Positions 40,773 to 51,262 are shown, counted from the stretch's first letter. The stretch is 64,000 nt of DNA from Paractinoplanes atraurantiacus (GCF_900215205.1 NZ_OBDY01000001.1:1050786-1114785), one strand, 5' to 3'. The notes: generated from the sequence alone by a model not told the origin. Translations and numbers: made by a program.

Positions 40773-40802
40773 ATGTGCTTCGCGTCCCGAGTACTTATGT
40801 GA
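40773..40802 (+). CDS. Putative ilvB leader peptide MCFASRVLM
   Basis: Nine-codon ORF (ATG 40773, TGA 40800-40802) with GGGGAAGG nine bases upstream. Its Val (GTA) and Leu (CTT) codons are rare in this GC-rich genome and sit right before the attenuator hairpins. The frame is open further upstream to ATG 40725. It has few branched-chain codons for a classical leader, so confidence is moderate. Confidence 0.45.
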   Translation: MCFASRVLM

Positions 40803-40887
40803 GCGCACTCTCGTCGGCTGATCCGCCGACCCGAGTGCGCTAGGTCCCGTGCTTCCCGCACGAGGGCCTTTTTTGTTGCTCAAGTAC
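40791..40887 (+). promoter_or_regulatory. Transcription attenuator of ilvBNC
   Basis: Hairpin 1 (40802-40841) has 9 + 6 bp around a 2x2 internal loop. Hairpin 2 (40843-40868; 10 bp, one bulged A) is followed by six T at 40869-40874, a proper intrinsic terminator only ~50 bases before ilvB. GTACTT of the leader codons (40791-40796) is complementary to AAGTAC just after the terminator (40882-40887), and GAGC (40801-40804) to GCTC (40878-40881). Ribosome position on the leader could therefore decide the fold. The terminator could also end the upstream GGDEF-EAL transcript. Confidence 0.7.
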
Positions 40888-40922
40888 CGGACCGACTGAC
40901 CCGTAAAGGTTTGTGAGTAGCC

Positions 40923-42745
40923 ATGACGAGACCCACACCTGAGACTCTCGCCCACCGAGCCAACCCGGCCACTGTCGCGGCGGCCGCCTCCGCCTCGGCC
41001 GTAGCCTCCCCGGTCCCCACTTCGGGCGCCGGGTCGCTCGTGCGGTCGCTGGAAGCGCTCGGTGTCGAGGTCGCGTTCGGCATTCCCGGCGGCGCGATCC
41101 TCCCGGCGTACGACCCGCTCTACGACTCCAAGGTCCGCCACATCCTGGTCCGCCACGAGCAGGGCGCCGGGCACGCCGCCACCGGCTACGCGCAGGCCAC
41201 CGGCAAGGTCGGCGTCTGCATCGCGACCAGCGGCCCGGGCGCGACCAACCTGGTGACACCGATCGCCGACGCGTACATGGACTCGGTGCCGATCGTCGCC
41301 ATCACCGGCCAGGTCGCCCGCCCGGCGATCGGTACGGACGCCTTCCAGGAGGCGGACATCCAGGGCATCACGCTGCCGATCACCAAGCACAACTTCCTGG
41401 TGCAGACGGCCGAGGAGATCCCGCGGATCCTGTCCGAGGCGTTCCACCTGGCGTCCACCGGCCGGCCCGGCCCGGTCCTGGTCGACATCCCGAAGGACGT
41501 GCTGCAGGCGCAGACCACGTTCACCTGGCCGCCGGCGCTCGACCTGCCCGGCTACCGGCCCACGCTGCACCCGCACGGCAAGCAGATCCGCGAGGCGGCC
41601 CGGCTGATCGCCGCGGCCAAGCGCCCGGTGCTCTACGTGGGCGGCGGCGTGCTCAAGGCCGGCGCCACCGACGGGCTGCGCAAGCTGGCCGAGCTGACCG
41701 GCATCCCGGTCGTCACCACGCTGATGGCGCTCGGCGCCTTCCCCGACTCGCACCCGCAGCACCTGGGCATGCCGGGCATGCACGGCTCGGTCCCGGCGGT
41801 GTACGCGCTGCAGAAATCCGACCTGCTGATCACCCTGGGCGCCCGTTTCGACGATCGGGTCACCGGCAAGCTCGACTCGTTCGCGCCGGACGCCAAGGTC
41901 GTGCACGCCGACATCGACCCGGCCGAGATCGGCAAGAACCGGCACGCCGACGTCCCGATCGTGGGCGACGCCCGGCACGTGATCGACGAGTTGATCGCCG
42001 CGGTCGGCGCGGGCAACGAGAAGAACAGCTACGAGGCCTGGTGGGCCACGCTGAACGACCTGCGCGAGCGCTACCCGCTGGGCTACGAGGAGCCGACCGA
42101 CGGCACGCTCGCCCCGCAGTACGTGATCGAGCGGATCGGTGAGCTGGTCGGCCCGGACGCGATCTACGTGGCCGGCGTGGGCCAGCACCAGATGTGGGCT
42201 TCGCAGTTCATCAAGTACGAGAAGCCGGCCACCTGGCTCAACTCGGGCGGCGCGGGCACGATGGGCTACGCCGTCCCGGCCGCGATGGGCGCCAAGGTCG
42301 GCAAGCCGGACACGCCGGTCTGGGCGATCGACGGCGACGGCTGCTTCCAGATGACCAACCAGGAGCTCGCGACCTGCGCCCTGGAGGGCATCCCGGTCAA
42401 GATCGCCGTCATCAACAACGGCAACCTGGGCATGGTCCGGCAGTGGCAGACCCTGTTCTACGACGGCCGCTACTCGAACACCGAGCTGGGCACGCACAAG
42501 CACCGCATCCCCGACTTCGTGAAGCTGGCCGAGGCGCTGGGCTGCATCGGGCTGCGCTGCGAGTCGAAGGACGACGTCGACAAGATCATCAAGCAGGCCA
42601 TGGAGATCAACGACGCCCCGGTGGTCATCGACTTCACGGTCGGCAAGGACGCCATGGTCTGGCCGATGGTGCCGGCCGGCACGAGCAACGACGAGATTCT
42701 GTTCGCCCGGGACGTGCGTCCCGCCTTCGAAGAGGACGACCTCTG

Positions 42746-42746
<1 letters not shown>
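40923..42746 (+). CDS. ilvB: Acetolactate synthase large subunit
   Basis: TPP enzyme that condenses pyruvate with pyruvate or 2-ketobutyrate, the first common step of valine, leucine and isoleucine synthesis. The 607 residues have an Ala-rich N-terminal extension of about 35, the catalytic Glu in [12 protein letters not shown] (near residue 79), [36 protein letters not shown], and the TPP motif from GDGCFQM (near residue 469) to [13 protein letters not shown] 40923 lies downstream of the attenuator. The stop overlaps the ilvN ATG by one base. Confidence 0.96.
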
Positions 42747-44289
<1,543 letters not shown>

Positions 44290-44301
44290 TTTCGCCTGAC
44301 G

Positions 44302-44339
44302 AAAAGAGCTCGGCCCGGCGATGGGGCCGGGCTCTTTTT
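44302..44339 (+). terminator. Terminator of ilvBNC
   Basis: Extended stem with AAAAGAGC (44302-44309) pairing with GCTCTTTT (44331-44338) over a further GC stem, ending in TTTTT. A text-book intrinsic terminator 13 bases after ilvC. Confidence 0.9.
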
Positions 44340-44383
44340 GTCGTGGAAACAGATCTGTCACGTGGCATTCGTAGCCTCGCGAG

Positions 44384-45595
44384 ATGCGACTGGCTGATTC
44401 TTTCCGGAGTGAGCGTTTCGGGGCGGTCCGGATCCACGAGCTCCAGAGGGTCATCGAGCTGGATTCCGGCAGCTCGGAGGCGTTGCGCGCGGTCGAATCG
44501 CAAATGGTCGTCGTCGTTCCGTGCATGAATGAGACACGCTCGGTCATCGAGGGTGTCCTATCCGGAATTCCGCACGACTGCCTCATCGTGCTCGTGTCGA
44601 ACAGCGACCGGCAGCCGGTCGACCGCTACGAGATCGAGGCGCAGACCGTCGAGCAGTTCTGCCGCCTCGCCGGGCGCTCGGCGATCACCGTGCACCAGCG
44701 CGACCCGGGTGTGGCCGCCGCGGTCAAGGCGGCCGGCATGCCCGAGCTGATCGACGACGACGGCCTGGTGCGGGCCGGCAAGGGCGAGGCGATGCTGCTC
44801 GGCATGGCCCTGGCCGCGATGACCGGCCGTCAGTACATCGGCTACGTCGACGCCGACAACTACGTACCCGGGTCCGTGCACGAGTACTGCAAGGCCTACG
44901 CGGCCGGCCTGGCCCAGGCCGACTCCCCGTACGCCATGGTCCGGATCTCCTGGCATTCCAAGCCCAAGCTGCGTGACGGCCGGCTGTTCTTCAGCCGCAA
45001 GGGCCGCAGCTCGCAGATCACCAACGAGTGGCTCAACCGCTTCCTGGCCGAGTATTCGGGCTTCGGCACCGAGGTGATCGCCACCGGCAACGCGGGCGAG
45101 CACGCGATGACCCTCGCCCTGGGCCTGAAGCTGCGGATCGCCGGTGGTTTCGCCGTCGAGCCGTACGAGTACATGGATCTGTTCGAGCAGTTCGGCGGCG
45201 TGCTGGAGAGCACCGACCCGGATGTGATGGCCAGCTCGGTGCCAGTTCTGCAGATCGAGACGCGCAACCCGCACTTCCACGACAACAAGGGCGAGGAGCA
45301 CGTGCGGGGCATGCGGATGCAGGCTCTCAACGTGCTCTACCACTCGCCGGTGACGCTCCCGGCCGTACGTCAATCGATCCTTGATTTTCTCATCGAGCAG
45401 GGCGCCCTGGCGACCGGCCAGGAGCCGCCCCGCGAACGGACCTATCCGCCGGTGGGCACGCTTGACCTGGACCTTCTCTACGACGCGCTGGACGCCGAGG
45501 CGCTCAGCTTCCGTCAGCCGGACGGTCTGGCCCTGACCGGACGGCCGCCGGCGCCGCCGATCGACCGTGCATCGATACCACGGAGAGTCGCTTAG
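44384..45595 (+). CDS. mpgS: Mannosyl-3-phosphoglycerate synthase (GT55)
   Basis: Transfers mannose from GDP-mannose to 3-phosphoglycerate, the first step to the solute mannosylglycerate. The 403 residues open with the family signature ERFGAVRIHELQRVIELDSG. VVVVPCMNETRSVIEGVLSG and IPHDCLIVLVSNSDRQP follow, then AGKGEAMLLGM and the nucleotide-sugar DxD in GYVDADNYVPG (near residue 155). The usual partner mannosyl-3-phosphoglycerate phosphatase (mpgP) is not adjacent. The next gene, serA, uses the same substrate, 3-phosphoglycerate. ATG 44384 has no clear ribosome site. Confidence 0.85.
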   Translation: MRLADSFRSERFGAVRIHELQRVIELDSGSSEALRAVESQMVVVVPCMNETRSVIEGVLSGIPHDCLIVLVSNSDRQPVDRYEIEAQTVEQFCRLAGRSAITVHQRDPGVAAAVKAAGMPELIDDDGLVRAGKGEAMLLGMALAAMTGRQYIGYVDADNYVPGSVHEYCKAYAAGLAQADSPYAMVRISWHSKPKLRDGRLFFSRKGRSSQITNEWLNRFLAEYSGFGTEVIATGNAGEHAMTLALGLKLRIAGGFAVEPYEYMDLFEQFGGVLESTDPDVMASSVPVLQIETRNPHFHDNKGEEHVRGMRMQALNVLYHSPVTLPAVRQSILDFLIEQGALATGQEPPRERTYPPVGTLDLDLLYDALDAEALSFRQPDGLALTGRPPAPPIDRASIPRRVA

Positions 45596-45640
45596 CGCTT
45601 ACCATCGCGGGCATCGATTGTCCGCAATGGATGGAGTCGC

Positions 45641-47245
45641 ATGGCCGCCGTCGTTCTGATCGCCGAGGAACTCGCGCCCTCCGCCGTCAGCGTCCTCGCC
45701 CACGACTACGACGTGCGGGCGGTCGACGGCGCCGACCGTGACGCGCTGCTGGCCGCGGTGGGCGAGGCCGACGCCCTGATCGTCCGCAGCGCCACCACGG
45801 TCGACGCCGGGGTGCTGGCCGCCGGCCCGCGGCTGCGTGTGGTCGCCCGGGCCGGCGTCGGTCTCGACAACGTCGACGTGGCCGCCGCGACCGCCCGCGG
45901 CGTGCTGGTGGTCAACGCGCCCACCAGCAACATCGTCTCGGCCGCCGAGCAGGCGATCGCGCTGCTGCTCACGGTCGCGCGGCACACGGTCACCGCCTCG
46001 ACCGCGCTCAAGGCCGGTCGCTGGGAGCGGTCGCGCTTCACCGGCGTCGAGGTGCAGGGCAAGACGGTCGGCGTGGTCGGGCTCGGGCGCATCGGTGTCC
46101 TCTTCGCCCAGCGCATGGCCGCCTTCGGGACCCGGCTGATCGCGTACGACCCGTACATCCAGCCGGCCCGCGCCGCACAGCTCGGCGTTCGCCTCGTCGG
46201 GCTGGACGAGCTGCTGCGGGAGAGCGATTTCATCTCGGTGCACCTGCCGCGCACCCCCGAGACCATGGGCCTGATCGGCGAGAAAGAGCTGGCGAAAATC
46301 AAATTTGGCGTACGGATCGTGAACGCGGCCCGCGGCGGACTGATCGACGAGACGGCGCTCGCGGCCGCGTTGCGCGACGGGCGGGTGGCCGGCGCCGGCC
46401 TGGACGTCTTCACCACCGAGCCGCTCACCTCGTCGCCGCTGTTCGGTTTCGAGAACGTCGTCGTCACCCCGCACCTGGGCGCCTCGACCGCCGAGGCCCA
46501 GGACAAGGCCGGGCTCTCGGTGGCCCGCAGCGTCAAGCTGGCCCTGGACGGCGAGTTCGTCCCGGACGCGGTGAACGTGCAGGCGGGCGGGGTGGTCGAC
46601 GAGGACGTACGGCCGCTGCTGTCCCTGGCCGAGAAACTCGGCAAGGTCTTCACCGCGGTGGCCGGCGGTGTCGCGGCGAGCGTTTCCGTCGAGGTACGGG
46701 GTGAGATCGTCACCCACGACGTCGCGGTGCTCCGCCTCGCGGCCACCAAGGGCCTGTTCACCTCGGTCGTGGACGAGCGGGTGACGTACGTGAACGCGCC
46801 CCAGCTCGCCGCCGACCGGGGCGTCGAGGTCGAGCTGATCGTCAGCGAGGAGCCGTGCGAGCACCAGAACCTGGTCACCGTGCGCGGCGCCCTGCCGGAC
46901 GGCCGGCGGGTCAGCGTGGCCGGCACGCTGACCGTGACCGGGGTGCGGGAGACCGCCAAGCTGACCGGCGTCGACGACTTCGACCTCGACCTGAACGCCG
47001 ACGGCGTGCTGCTGTTCTTCCGTTACAGCGACCGTCCGGGTGTGGTCGGCGCGATCGGCACCATCCTGGGCGAGGCCGACGTGAACATCGCGGCCATGCA
47101 GGTGGCCCGCCGCACGGCTGGCGGCGAGGCCCTGATGACGCTGACCGTGGACTCGTCGGTCGACGCCGAGCTGCTCTCCACCGTGGCCGCGGCGATCGGT
47201 TCGGCCCGCGGCCACGTCGTCGACCTGCGGATCAACGGGTCCTGA
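45641..47245 (+). CDS. serA: D-3-phosphoglycerate dehydrogenase
   Basis: First enzyme of serine synthesis, oxidising 3-phosphoglycerate with NAD+. The 534 residues are the long actinobacterial/plant type: substrate domain, NAD domain (VGVVGLGRIGVLFAQRM), active-site Arg in NAARGGLIDE and His in TPHLGAST. The intervening allosteric substrate-binding domain follows, then a C-terminal ACT domain (FRYSDRPGVVGAIGTIL, NIAAMQVARR) for serine feedback. The stop lies two bases before the 81-base inverted-repeat element. Confidence 0.96.
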   Translation: MAAVVLIAEELAPSAVSVLAHDYDVRAVDGADRDALLAAVGEADALIVRSATTVDAGVLAAGPRLRVVARAGVGLDNVDVAAATARGVLVVNAPTSNIVSAAEQAIALLLTVARHTVTASTALKAGRWERSRFTGVEVQGKTVGVVGLGRIGVLFAQRMAAFGTRLIAYDPYIQPARAAQLGVRLVGLDELLRESDFISVHLPRTPETMGLIGEKELAKIKFGVRIVNAARGGLIDETALAAALRDGRVAGAGLDVFTTEPLTSSPLFGFENVVVTPHLGASTAEAQDKAGLSVARSVKLALDGEFVPDAVNVQAGGVVDEDVRPLLSLAEKLGKVFTAVAGGVAASVSVEVRGEIVTHDVAVLRLAATKGLFTSVVDERVTYVNAPQLAADRGVEVELIVSEEPCEHQNLVTVRGALPDGRRVSVAGTLTVTGVRETAKLTGVDDFDLDLNADGVLLFFRYSDRPGVVGAIGTILGEADVNIAAMQVARRTAGGEALMTLTVDSSVDAELLSTVAAAIGSARGHVVDLRINGS

Positions 47246-47246
47246 C

Positions 47247-47327
47247 TGAGGGTTATTCACGACCGACCTTGAGCTCCGCTGAGCCGCAGGTTGGCCGCAC
47301 GGTCTCCACCGTCGTGAATAATCCTCA
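47247..47327. repeat. 81-base element with 17-base terminal inverted repeats
   Basis: Outer arms 47247-47263 (TGAGGGTTATTCACGAC) and 47311-47327 (GTCGTGAATAATCCTCA) match at 16 of 17 positions. The 47-base centre contains further short complementary pieces (for example ACCT with AGGT, GCT with AGC), so it could fold into a branched RNA. It starts two bases after the serA stop and supplies the last codons and stop of the minus-strand gene. It could be a terminator, a MITE-like repeat or a small structured RNA. Confidence 0.65.
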
Positions 47328-47685
47328 GAGGGGGCGGGTAGACAGTGCCGTCCTGAAGGTCGAGCAGGTCGAGGTTGAGCTCGGCGGCCAGCCGCTCGAT
47401 CGTCTCGAGCACGACGTCCGGGCAGTTCTCGTCCAGCCTCATCTGGATGTGGTCGGCGGCAGCATGCAGCGGCGCGTGCGCCCAGGGAGAACCGGGCGCC
47501 GAGGCGCGCGGGCCCCGGTCGGGATAGTCACTGGTCAGGGCGTCATAGAAGGCGACGACACGCGGGTCGGCCGGGCGTTGCGGGTGCTCGCCGCGCGCAC
47601 AGCGCGCGTTGGCGGCCCGCACGGCGTCCGGCAGGTCCGTCTGGTCCATCGCCCACACCACGAGGTCGAAACTCACCCGGCGCAT
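47257..47685 (-). CDS. Hypothetical protein, C-terminus inside an inverted-repeat element
   Basis: A 142-residue soluble protein; I do not recognise the family. Visible features are RRVSFDLVVWAMDQTDLP at the N-terminus, VAFYDALTSDYPDRGP in the middle, and LNLDLLDLQDGTVYPP near the end. The last ~25 residues and stop are encoded by the 81-base inverted-repeat element, so the natural C-terminus may have been replaced. ATG 47685 follows GGATGG. An open frame runs to 47757, but its residues look non-conserved. It is convergent with serA. Confidence 0.6.
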   Translation of the reverse strand: MRRVSFDLVVWAMDQTDLPDAVRAANARCARGEHPQRPADPRVVAFYDALTSDYPDRGPRASAPGSPWAHAPLHAAADHIQMRLDENCPDVVLETIERLAAELNLDLLDLQDGTVYPPPLRIIHDGGDRAANLRLSGAQGRS

Positions 47686-47873
47686 GCTGCCATCCGCCGC
47701 TTGCGAACTACGTTCCCGACACGCGGGGGATGCGTCTTGCGCGTCATTAGTCCGCATCGCTAGCGTTGTCCCTGCCGCGCGTGGCGTCGGTGGGCCCGTC
47801 TTCGGGTGACGTGCCCGCTGCCGTGCGTGCGGTTAGGTGTATTTCGGCGGGACCGAGCCACGCGTACTCGTCG

Positions 47874-47914
47874 CAACAGCCCCTTGGTCGTTTGCCGCGA
47901 CCAGGGGGCTGTTG
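47874..47914 (+). promoter_or_regulatory. Strong hairpin in the leuB leader, possible attenuator
   Basis: Seventeen-base-pair stem (47874-47890 with 47898-47914, one G-T pair), seven-base loop, then TTGGTGTTT. It lies 88 bases before leuB in a 317-base gap (47686-48002) that holds no recognisable gene. A frame from GTG 47837 places Val-Leu-Val codons (GTA CTC GTC, 47864-47872) just before the stem, but that frame continues through it, so a leader peptide is only a guess. Confidence 0.5.
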
Positions 47915-48002
47915 GTGTTTAACGTCCATTAAATGGGACCGCTGTACCGAAGATCGGGACTGGCGCGTTAACCTTCGAGGACCCGAACTTGAGGAGTGCG
48001 AA

Positions 48003-49034
48003 GTGAGCGTGGCGCGTATCGCGGTGGTGGCCGGCGACGGCATCGGTACCGAGGTGACCGCGCAGGCTCGCAAGGTCATCGAGACCGTGCTCCCCGGCAC
48101 ACAGTTCGAGGACTACGACCTCGGCGCCCGCTTCTACAACCGTACGGGCGAGGTCCTTCCGCAGTCCGTCGAGGACGAGCTGGCCGGCCACGACGCCATC
48201 CTGCTCGGCGCCATCGGCGACCCCAGCGTCCCGCCCGGCGTCCTCGAGCGCGGCCTGCTGCTCAAGCTCCGCTTCGACTTCGACCAGTATGTGAACCTGC
48301 GCCCGTCGAAGCTCTGGCCCGGCACCACCAGCCCGCTGGCCGGCGTGAAGCCCGGCGAGATCGACATGGTCGTGGTCCGCGAGGGCACCGAGGGCCTCTA
48401 CGTCGGCGCCGGCGGCGTGCTCCACCAGGACACCCCGGCCGAGATCGCCACCGAGGAGAGCCTCAACACGCGGTACGGCGTCGAGCGGGTCGTCCGGGAC
48501 GCCTTCGCGCGCGCCCAGCGCCGCGACCGCCGCCACCTCACCCTCGTCCACAAGACGAACGTGCTGACCAAGGCGGGCAGCCTGTGGGCGCGCACCTTCA
48601 AGGCCGTCGCGGCCGAGTTCCCCGAGGTCACCACCGAGTACCAGCACATCGACGCGGCCAGCATGTTCATGGTCAGCAACCCGCAGCGGTACGACGTGGT
48701 CGTGACCGACAACCTCTTCGGTGACATCCTCACCGACATCGCCGCTGCCGTTACCGGCGGCATCGGCATGGCGGCCAGCGGCTCCGTCAACCCGGAGCGC
48801 ACCTATCCGTCGACCTTCGAGCCCGTGCACGGCTCGGCGCCGGACATCGCCGGTCAGGGCATCGCCGACCCGGCGGCCGCCATCCTCTCCGCCTCGCTGC
48901 TCCTGGAGCACCTGGGCCACCACGACGAGGCCCGGCGAGTATCCGAGGCGGTCGCGGCCGAGGTCGCGTCCCGCACCGCGGGCGCGCCGCTGCGTACCGC
49001 CGAAGTCGGCGACCGCGTCGCCGCCGCGCTCTAG
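48003..49034 (+). CDS. leuB: 3-isopropylmalate dehydrogenase
   Basis: Oxidises and decarboxylates 3-isopropylmalate in leucine synthesis. The 343 residues match the compact actinobacterial LeuB. Motifs: [42 protein letters not shown], the metal-binding Asp in [18 protein letters not shown], and [19 protein letters not shown] for NAD. GTG 48003 gives the conserved N-terminus; AGGAGTGCGAA lies upstream. leuA and leuCD are not in the window. Confidence 0.95.
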   Translation: MSVARIAVVAGDGIGTEVTAQARKVIETVLPGTQFEDYDLGARFYNRTGEVLPQSVEDELAGHDAILLGAIGDPSVPPGVLERGLLLKLRFDFDQYVNLRPSKLWPGTTSPLAGVKPGEIDMVVVREGTEGLYVGAGGVLHQDTPAEIATEESLNTRYGVERVVRDAFARAQRRDRRHLTLVHKTNVLTKAGSLWARTFKAVAAEFPEVTTEYQHIDAASMFMVSNPQRYDVVVTDNLFGDILTDIAAAVTGGIGMAASGSVNPERTYPSTFEPVHGSAPDIAGQGIADPAAAILSASLLLEHLGHHDEARRVSEAVAAEVASRTAGAPLRTAEVGDRVAAAL

Positions 49035-49160
49035 ACCCTCGCGGCAGGCGTCCTCTCACCCGCGGTCTCTCTTTTAACGACCGTTCGGGGTAGATTCTTG
49101 AAGCACTACGGGTGCTTCCGCATGCCTAAATCTTCTTTGCAGAAAGCAGGTCCACCTGTC

Positions 49161-50258
49161 ATGAGCGGTGGTGACAACCTCGATTTCGAGATCCGTCCGA
49201 ACCCGGCACCCGTGGGCGACGCCGAGCGCACGGCGCTGCTCGCCAACCCCGGCTTCGGCCGCATCTTCACCGACCACATGGTCACGGTCCGGTACGCCGA
49301 CGGCAAAGGCTGGTACGAGCCGCGCGTCGAGGCCCGGGCCCCGATCCCGATGGATCCGGCCTCGGCCGTGCTGCACTACGCCCAGGAGATCTTCGAGGGT
49401 CTGAAGGCGTACACGCTGCCCGACGGCGGCGTCGCGATGTTCCGCCCGGACGCGAACGCGGCCCGCTTCGCCGAGTCGGCCAAGCGCATGGCCATGCCGG
49501 CGCTGCCCGTCGAGACGTTCCTCCGGTCGCTGCACGAGATCATCAAGATCGACCGGTCGTGGATCCCGCAGAGCGAGGAGGGCAGCCTCTACCTGCGGCC
49601 CTTCGCGTACGCGAGCGAGGTCTTCCTGGGTGTGCGGCCCGCAATGGAATACCTCTACCTGGTCATCGCGTCGCCCGCCGGCCCGTACTTCTCCGGTGGC
49701 GTCAAGCCGGTCTCGCTCTGGGTGACCCCCGACTACACCCGGGCCGCCCCCGGCGGCACGGGCGCGGCCAAGTGCGGCGGCAACTACGCGGCCGGCCTGT
49801 CGGCGCAGGCCGAGGCGATCGAGCACGGCTGCGACCAGGTGGTGTACCTCGACGCGATCGAGCGTAAGTACATCGACGAGCTGGGCGGCATGAACGTCTT
49901 CTTCGTCCTCGACGACGGCACCCTGGTGACGCCGCCGCTGACCGGCACGATCCTGCCCGGCATCACCCGCGACTCGGTCATCAAGCTGGCCGAGCGGGCC
50001 GGCCACAAGGTCGAGGAGCGCCCGGTCAGCCTCGAGGAGTGGCGCTCGTCGGCCGCCTCGGGCCAGATCCGCGAGGCCTTCGCCTGCGGCACCGCCGCCG
50101 TGATCACCCCGATCGGCGTGGTCAAGAGCGCCGGCGCCGAGTTCACCGTCGGCGACGGCGGCACCGGCCCGGTCACCACCGAGATCCGCAAGCAGCTGGT
50201 CGACATCCAGCGCGGCCGCGCCGAGGACCCGTTCGGCTGGGTCCACCGGGTCCTCTGA
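49161..50258 (+). CDS. ilvE: Branched-chain amino acid aminotransferase
   Basis: PLP fold-type IV transaminase that makes Ile, Leu and Val from their keto acids with glutamate. The 365 residues follow the actinobacterial class: N-terminus MSGGDNLDFEIRPNPAP, FTDHMVTVRY, LHYAQEIFEGLKAY, PLP Lys in GAAKCGGNYAAGL, ELGGMNVFFV and LPGITRDSVI. Two in-frame starts upstream (TTG 49098, ATG 49122) are open but would add non-conserved residues. ATG 49161 is chosen from family alignment memory. A small hairpin (49100-49118) lies in the leader. Confidence 0.94.
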   Translation: MSGGDNLDFEIRPNPAPVGDAERTALLANPGFGRIFTDHMVTVRYADGKGWYEPRVEARAPIPMDPASAVLHYAQEIFEGLKAYTLPDGGVAMFRPDANAARFAESAKRMAMPALPVETFLRSLHEIIKIDRSWIPQSEEGSLYLRPFAYASEVFLGVRPAMEYLYLVIASPAGPYFSGGVKPVSLWVTPDYTRAAPGGTGAAKCGGNYAAGLSAQAEAIEHGCDQVVYLDAIERKYIDELGGMNVFFVLDDGTLVTPPLTGTILPGITRDSVIKLAERAGHKVEERPVSLEEWRSSAASGQIREAFACGTAAVITPIGVVKSAGAEFTVGDGGTGPVTTEIRKQLVDIQRGRAEDPFGWVHRVL

Positions 50259-50282
50259 CGGTCCCCTCCGCCCAGGCCCGTC

Positions 50283-50830
50283 TCAGGCCTGGGCGGCCGG
50301 GCGCACGACGATCTCACCGACGCCGACCCGCTGGGGCCGGCTGATCGCGTACGCGATGGCGTCGGCGATGGCCTCGGGCCCGATCCCCAGGTCGGCCATC
50401 GCGGCGAACCACGCCCGCACGTCTTCGCTCGCGTCCTGGCCGAAGCCGGTCCGCACCATGCCCGGCGTCACCAGGGTGACCCGCAGCGACTCGCCGGCCT
50501 CCTGGCGCAGCCCTTCACAGATCACCCGGACGGCGGCCTTGGTGGCGGCGGTCGAGGCCACAGTGACGAAGTGGCCGCCGCCCTTCGCGCGGAAGACGGG
50601 CAACGCCGCCGCGATGCCGTGCAGCACTCCCTTCACGTTGACGTCGACCATGCGATCCCAGTCGTCCACACGCAACTCGCCGAGCGCCGAGACCGGCCCG
50701 ATGCCGGCGTTGGAGACGAGCACGTCCAGTCGCCCGAAGCGCTCCTTCGCCAGGGCGACCAGATCGTGCAGATCTCCCCGCCGGGTCACGTCGGTGGAGC
50801 CCTCGGCCCGGCCCTTCAGGAGCGCGTCGA
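50283..50830 (-). pseudogene. Decayed short-chain dehydrogenase/reductase
   Basis: The C-terminal part of an SDR is readable: FGRLDVLVSNAGIGPVSALGEL, DVNVKGVLHGIAAALPVF, LRVTLVTPGMVRTGF. The N-terminal nucleotide-binding TGxxxGxG segment is absent; the frame upstream of ~50830 reads through unrelated, opposite-strand DNA. Around the active site the text jumps from VASTA to ATKAAVRV, so about a dozen residues including the catalytic Tyr have been lost. It is therefore unlikely to be an active enzyme. Its truncated end abuts the truncated end of the divergent regulator remnant. Confidence 0.7.
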
Positions 50831-51260
50831 TCCCTCGGTCGCGGCGCTGCCGCTGCTGCTGGCTCCCAGCCCGGCGTACATCGTCGGCGCGACGTACGAC
50901 GTGCTCAGCCACAATCCCGCCGTGTTCGACCTCTTCCCGGCCGTGGCCGGCACGGGCCCGCCGCCGAACCTGGCCCGATGGACCTTCCTCACCCCCCGAG
51001 GCCCGCGACACAGTGGTCGACTGGGAGGTGGAGGCCCGCGCGCTGCTGGCCGACGCCCCGTTCAAGGAGCTGATCGAGGACTCCACGACGGCTGTCCCGA
51101 GGTGCGCCAGTGGTGGCGCCACTACGAGGTCGAGCCGCGGGACAGCGGCCGCATGAGCGTGCGCCGCCCGGACGGCGTGGTGGTCGACTACGCCTGCGCC
51201 GCCTTCCACCTGGCCGAGCAGACCGAGCAGACGCTGGTGATCTATTCAGATCCGCACTAG
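50826..51260 (+). pseudogene. Remnant of an XRE/MmyB-like transcriptional regulator
   Basis: Pieces of the MmyB-like ligand-binding domain are readable in two frames: SPAYIVGATYDVLSHNPAVFDLF and NLARWTFLTP, then after a CCCCCC run a +frame change to EARDTVVDWEVEARALLADAP, then back to VRQWWRHYEVEP and HLAEQTEQTLVIYSDPH. The N-terminal helix-turn-helix is missing. At least two frameshifts and a 5' deletion mean it is not functional. MmyB-type regulators are often divergent from SDR genes, which fits the neighbour. Confidence 0.65.
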
Positions 51261-51262
51261 CT

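Noticed and set aside
40725-40802. Longer (26-codon) version of the ilvB leader peptide
   Set aside because: The frame is open to ATG 40725, but that start has no ribosome site and overlaps the end region of the upstream gene; the nine-codon form has GGGGAAGG. Not excluded.
40720-40922. T-box riboswitch for ilvB or for the ThrRS gene
   Set aside because: No T-box consensus bulge or stem I specifier was seen in either leader; short ORFs with matching codons explain the hairpins better.
50283-51209. A 308-residue intact SDR protein from the long open frame
   Set aside because: The first ~120 residues are antisense to the regulator remnant and carry no SDR motif; the real SDR homology is truncated and internally deleted.
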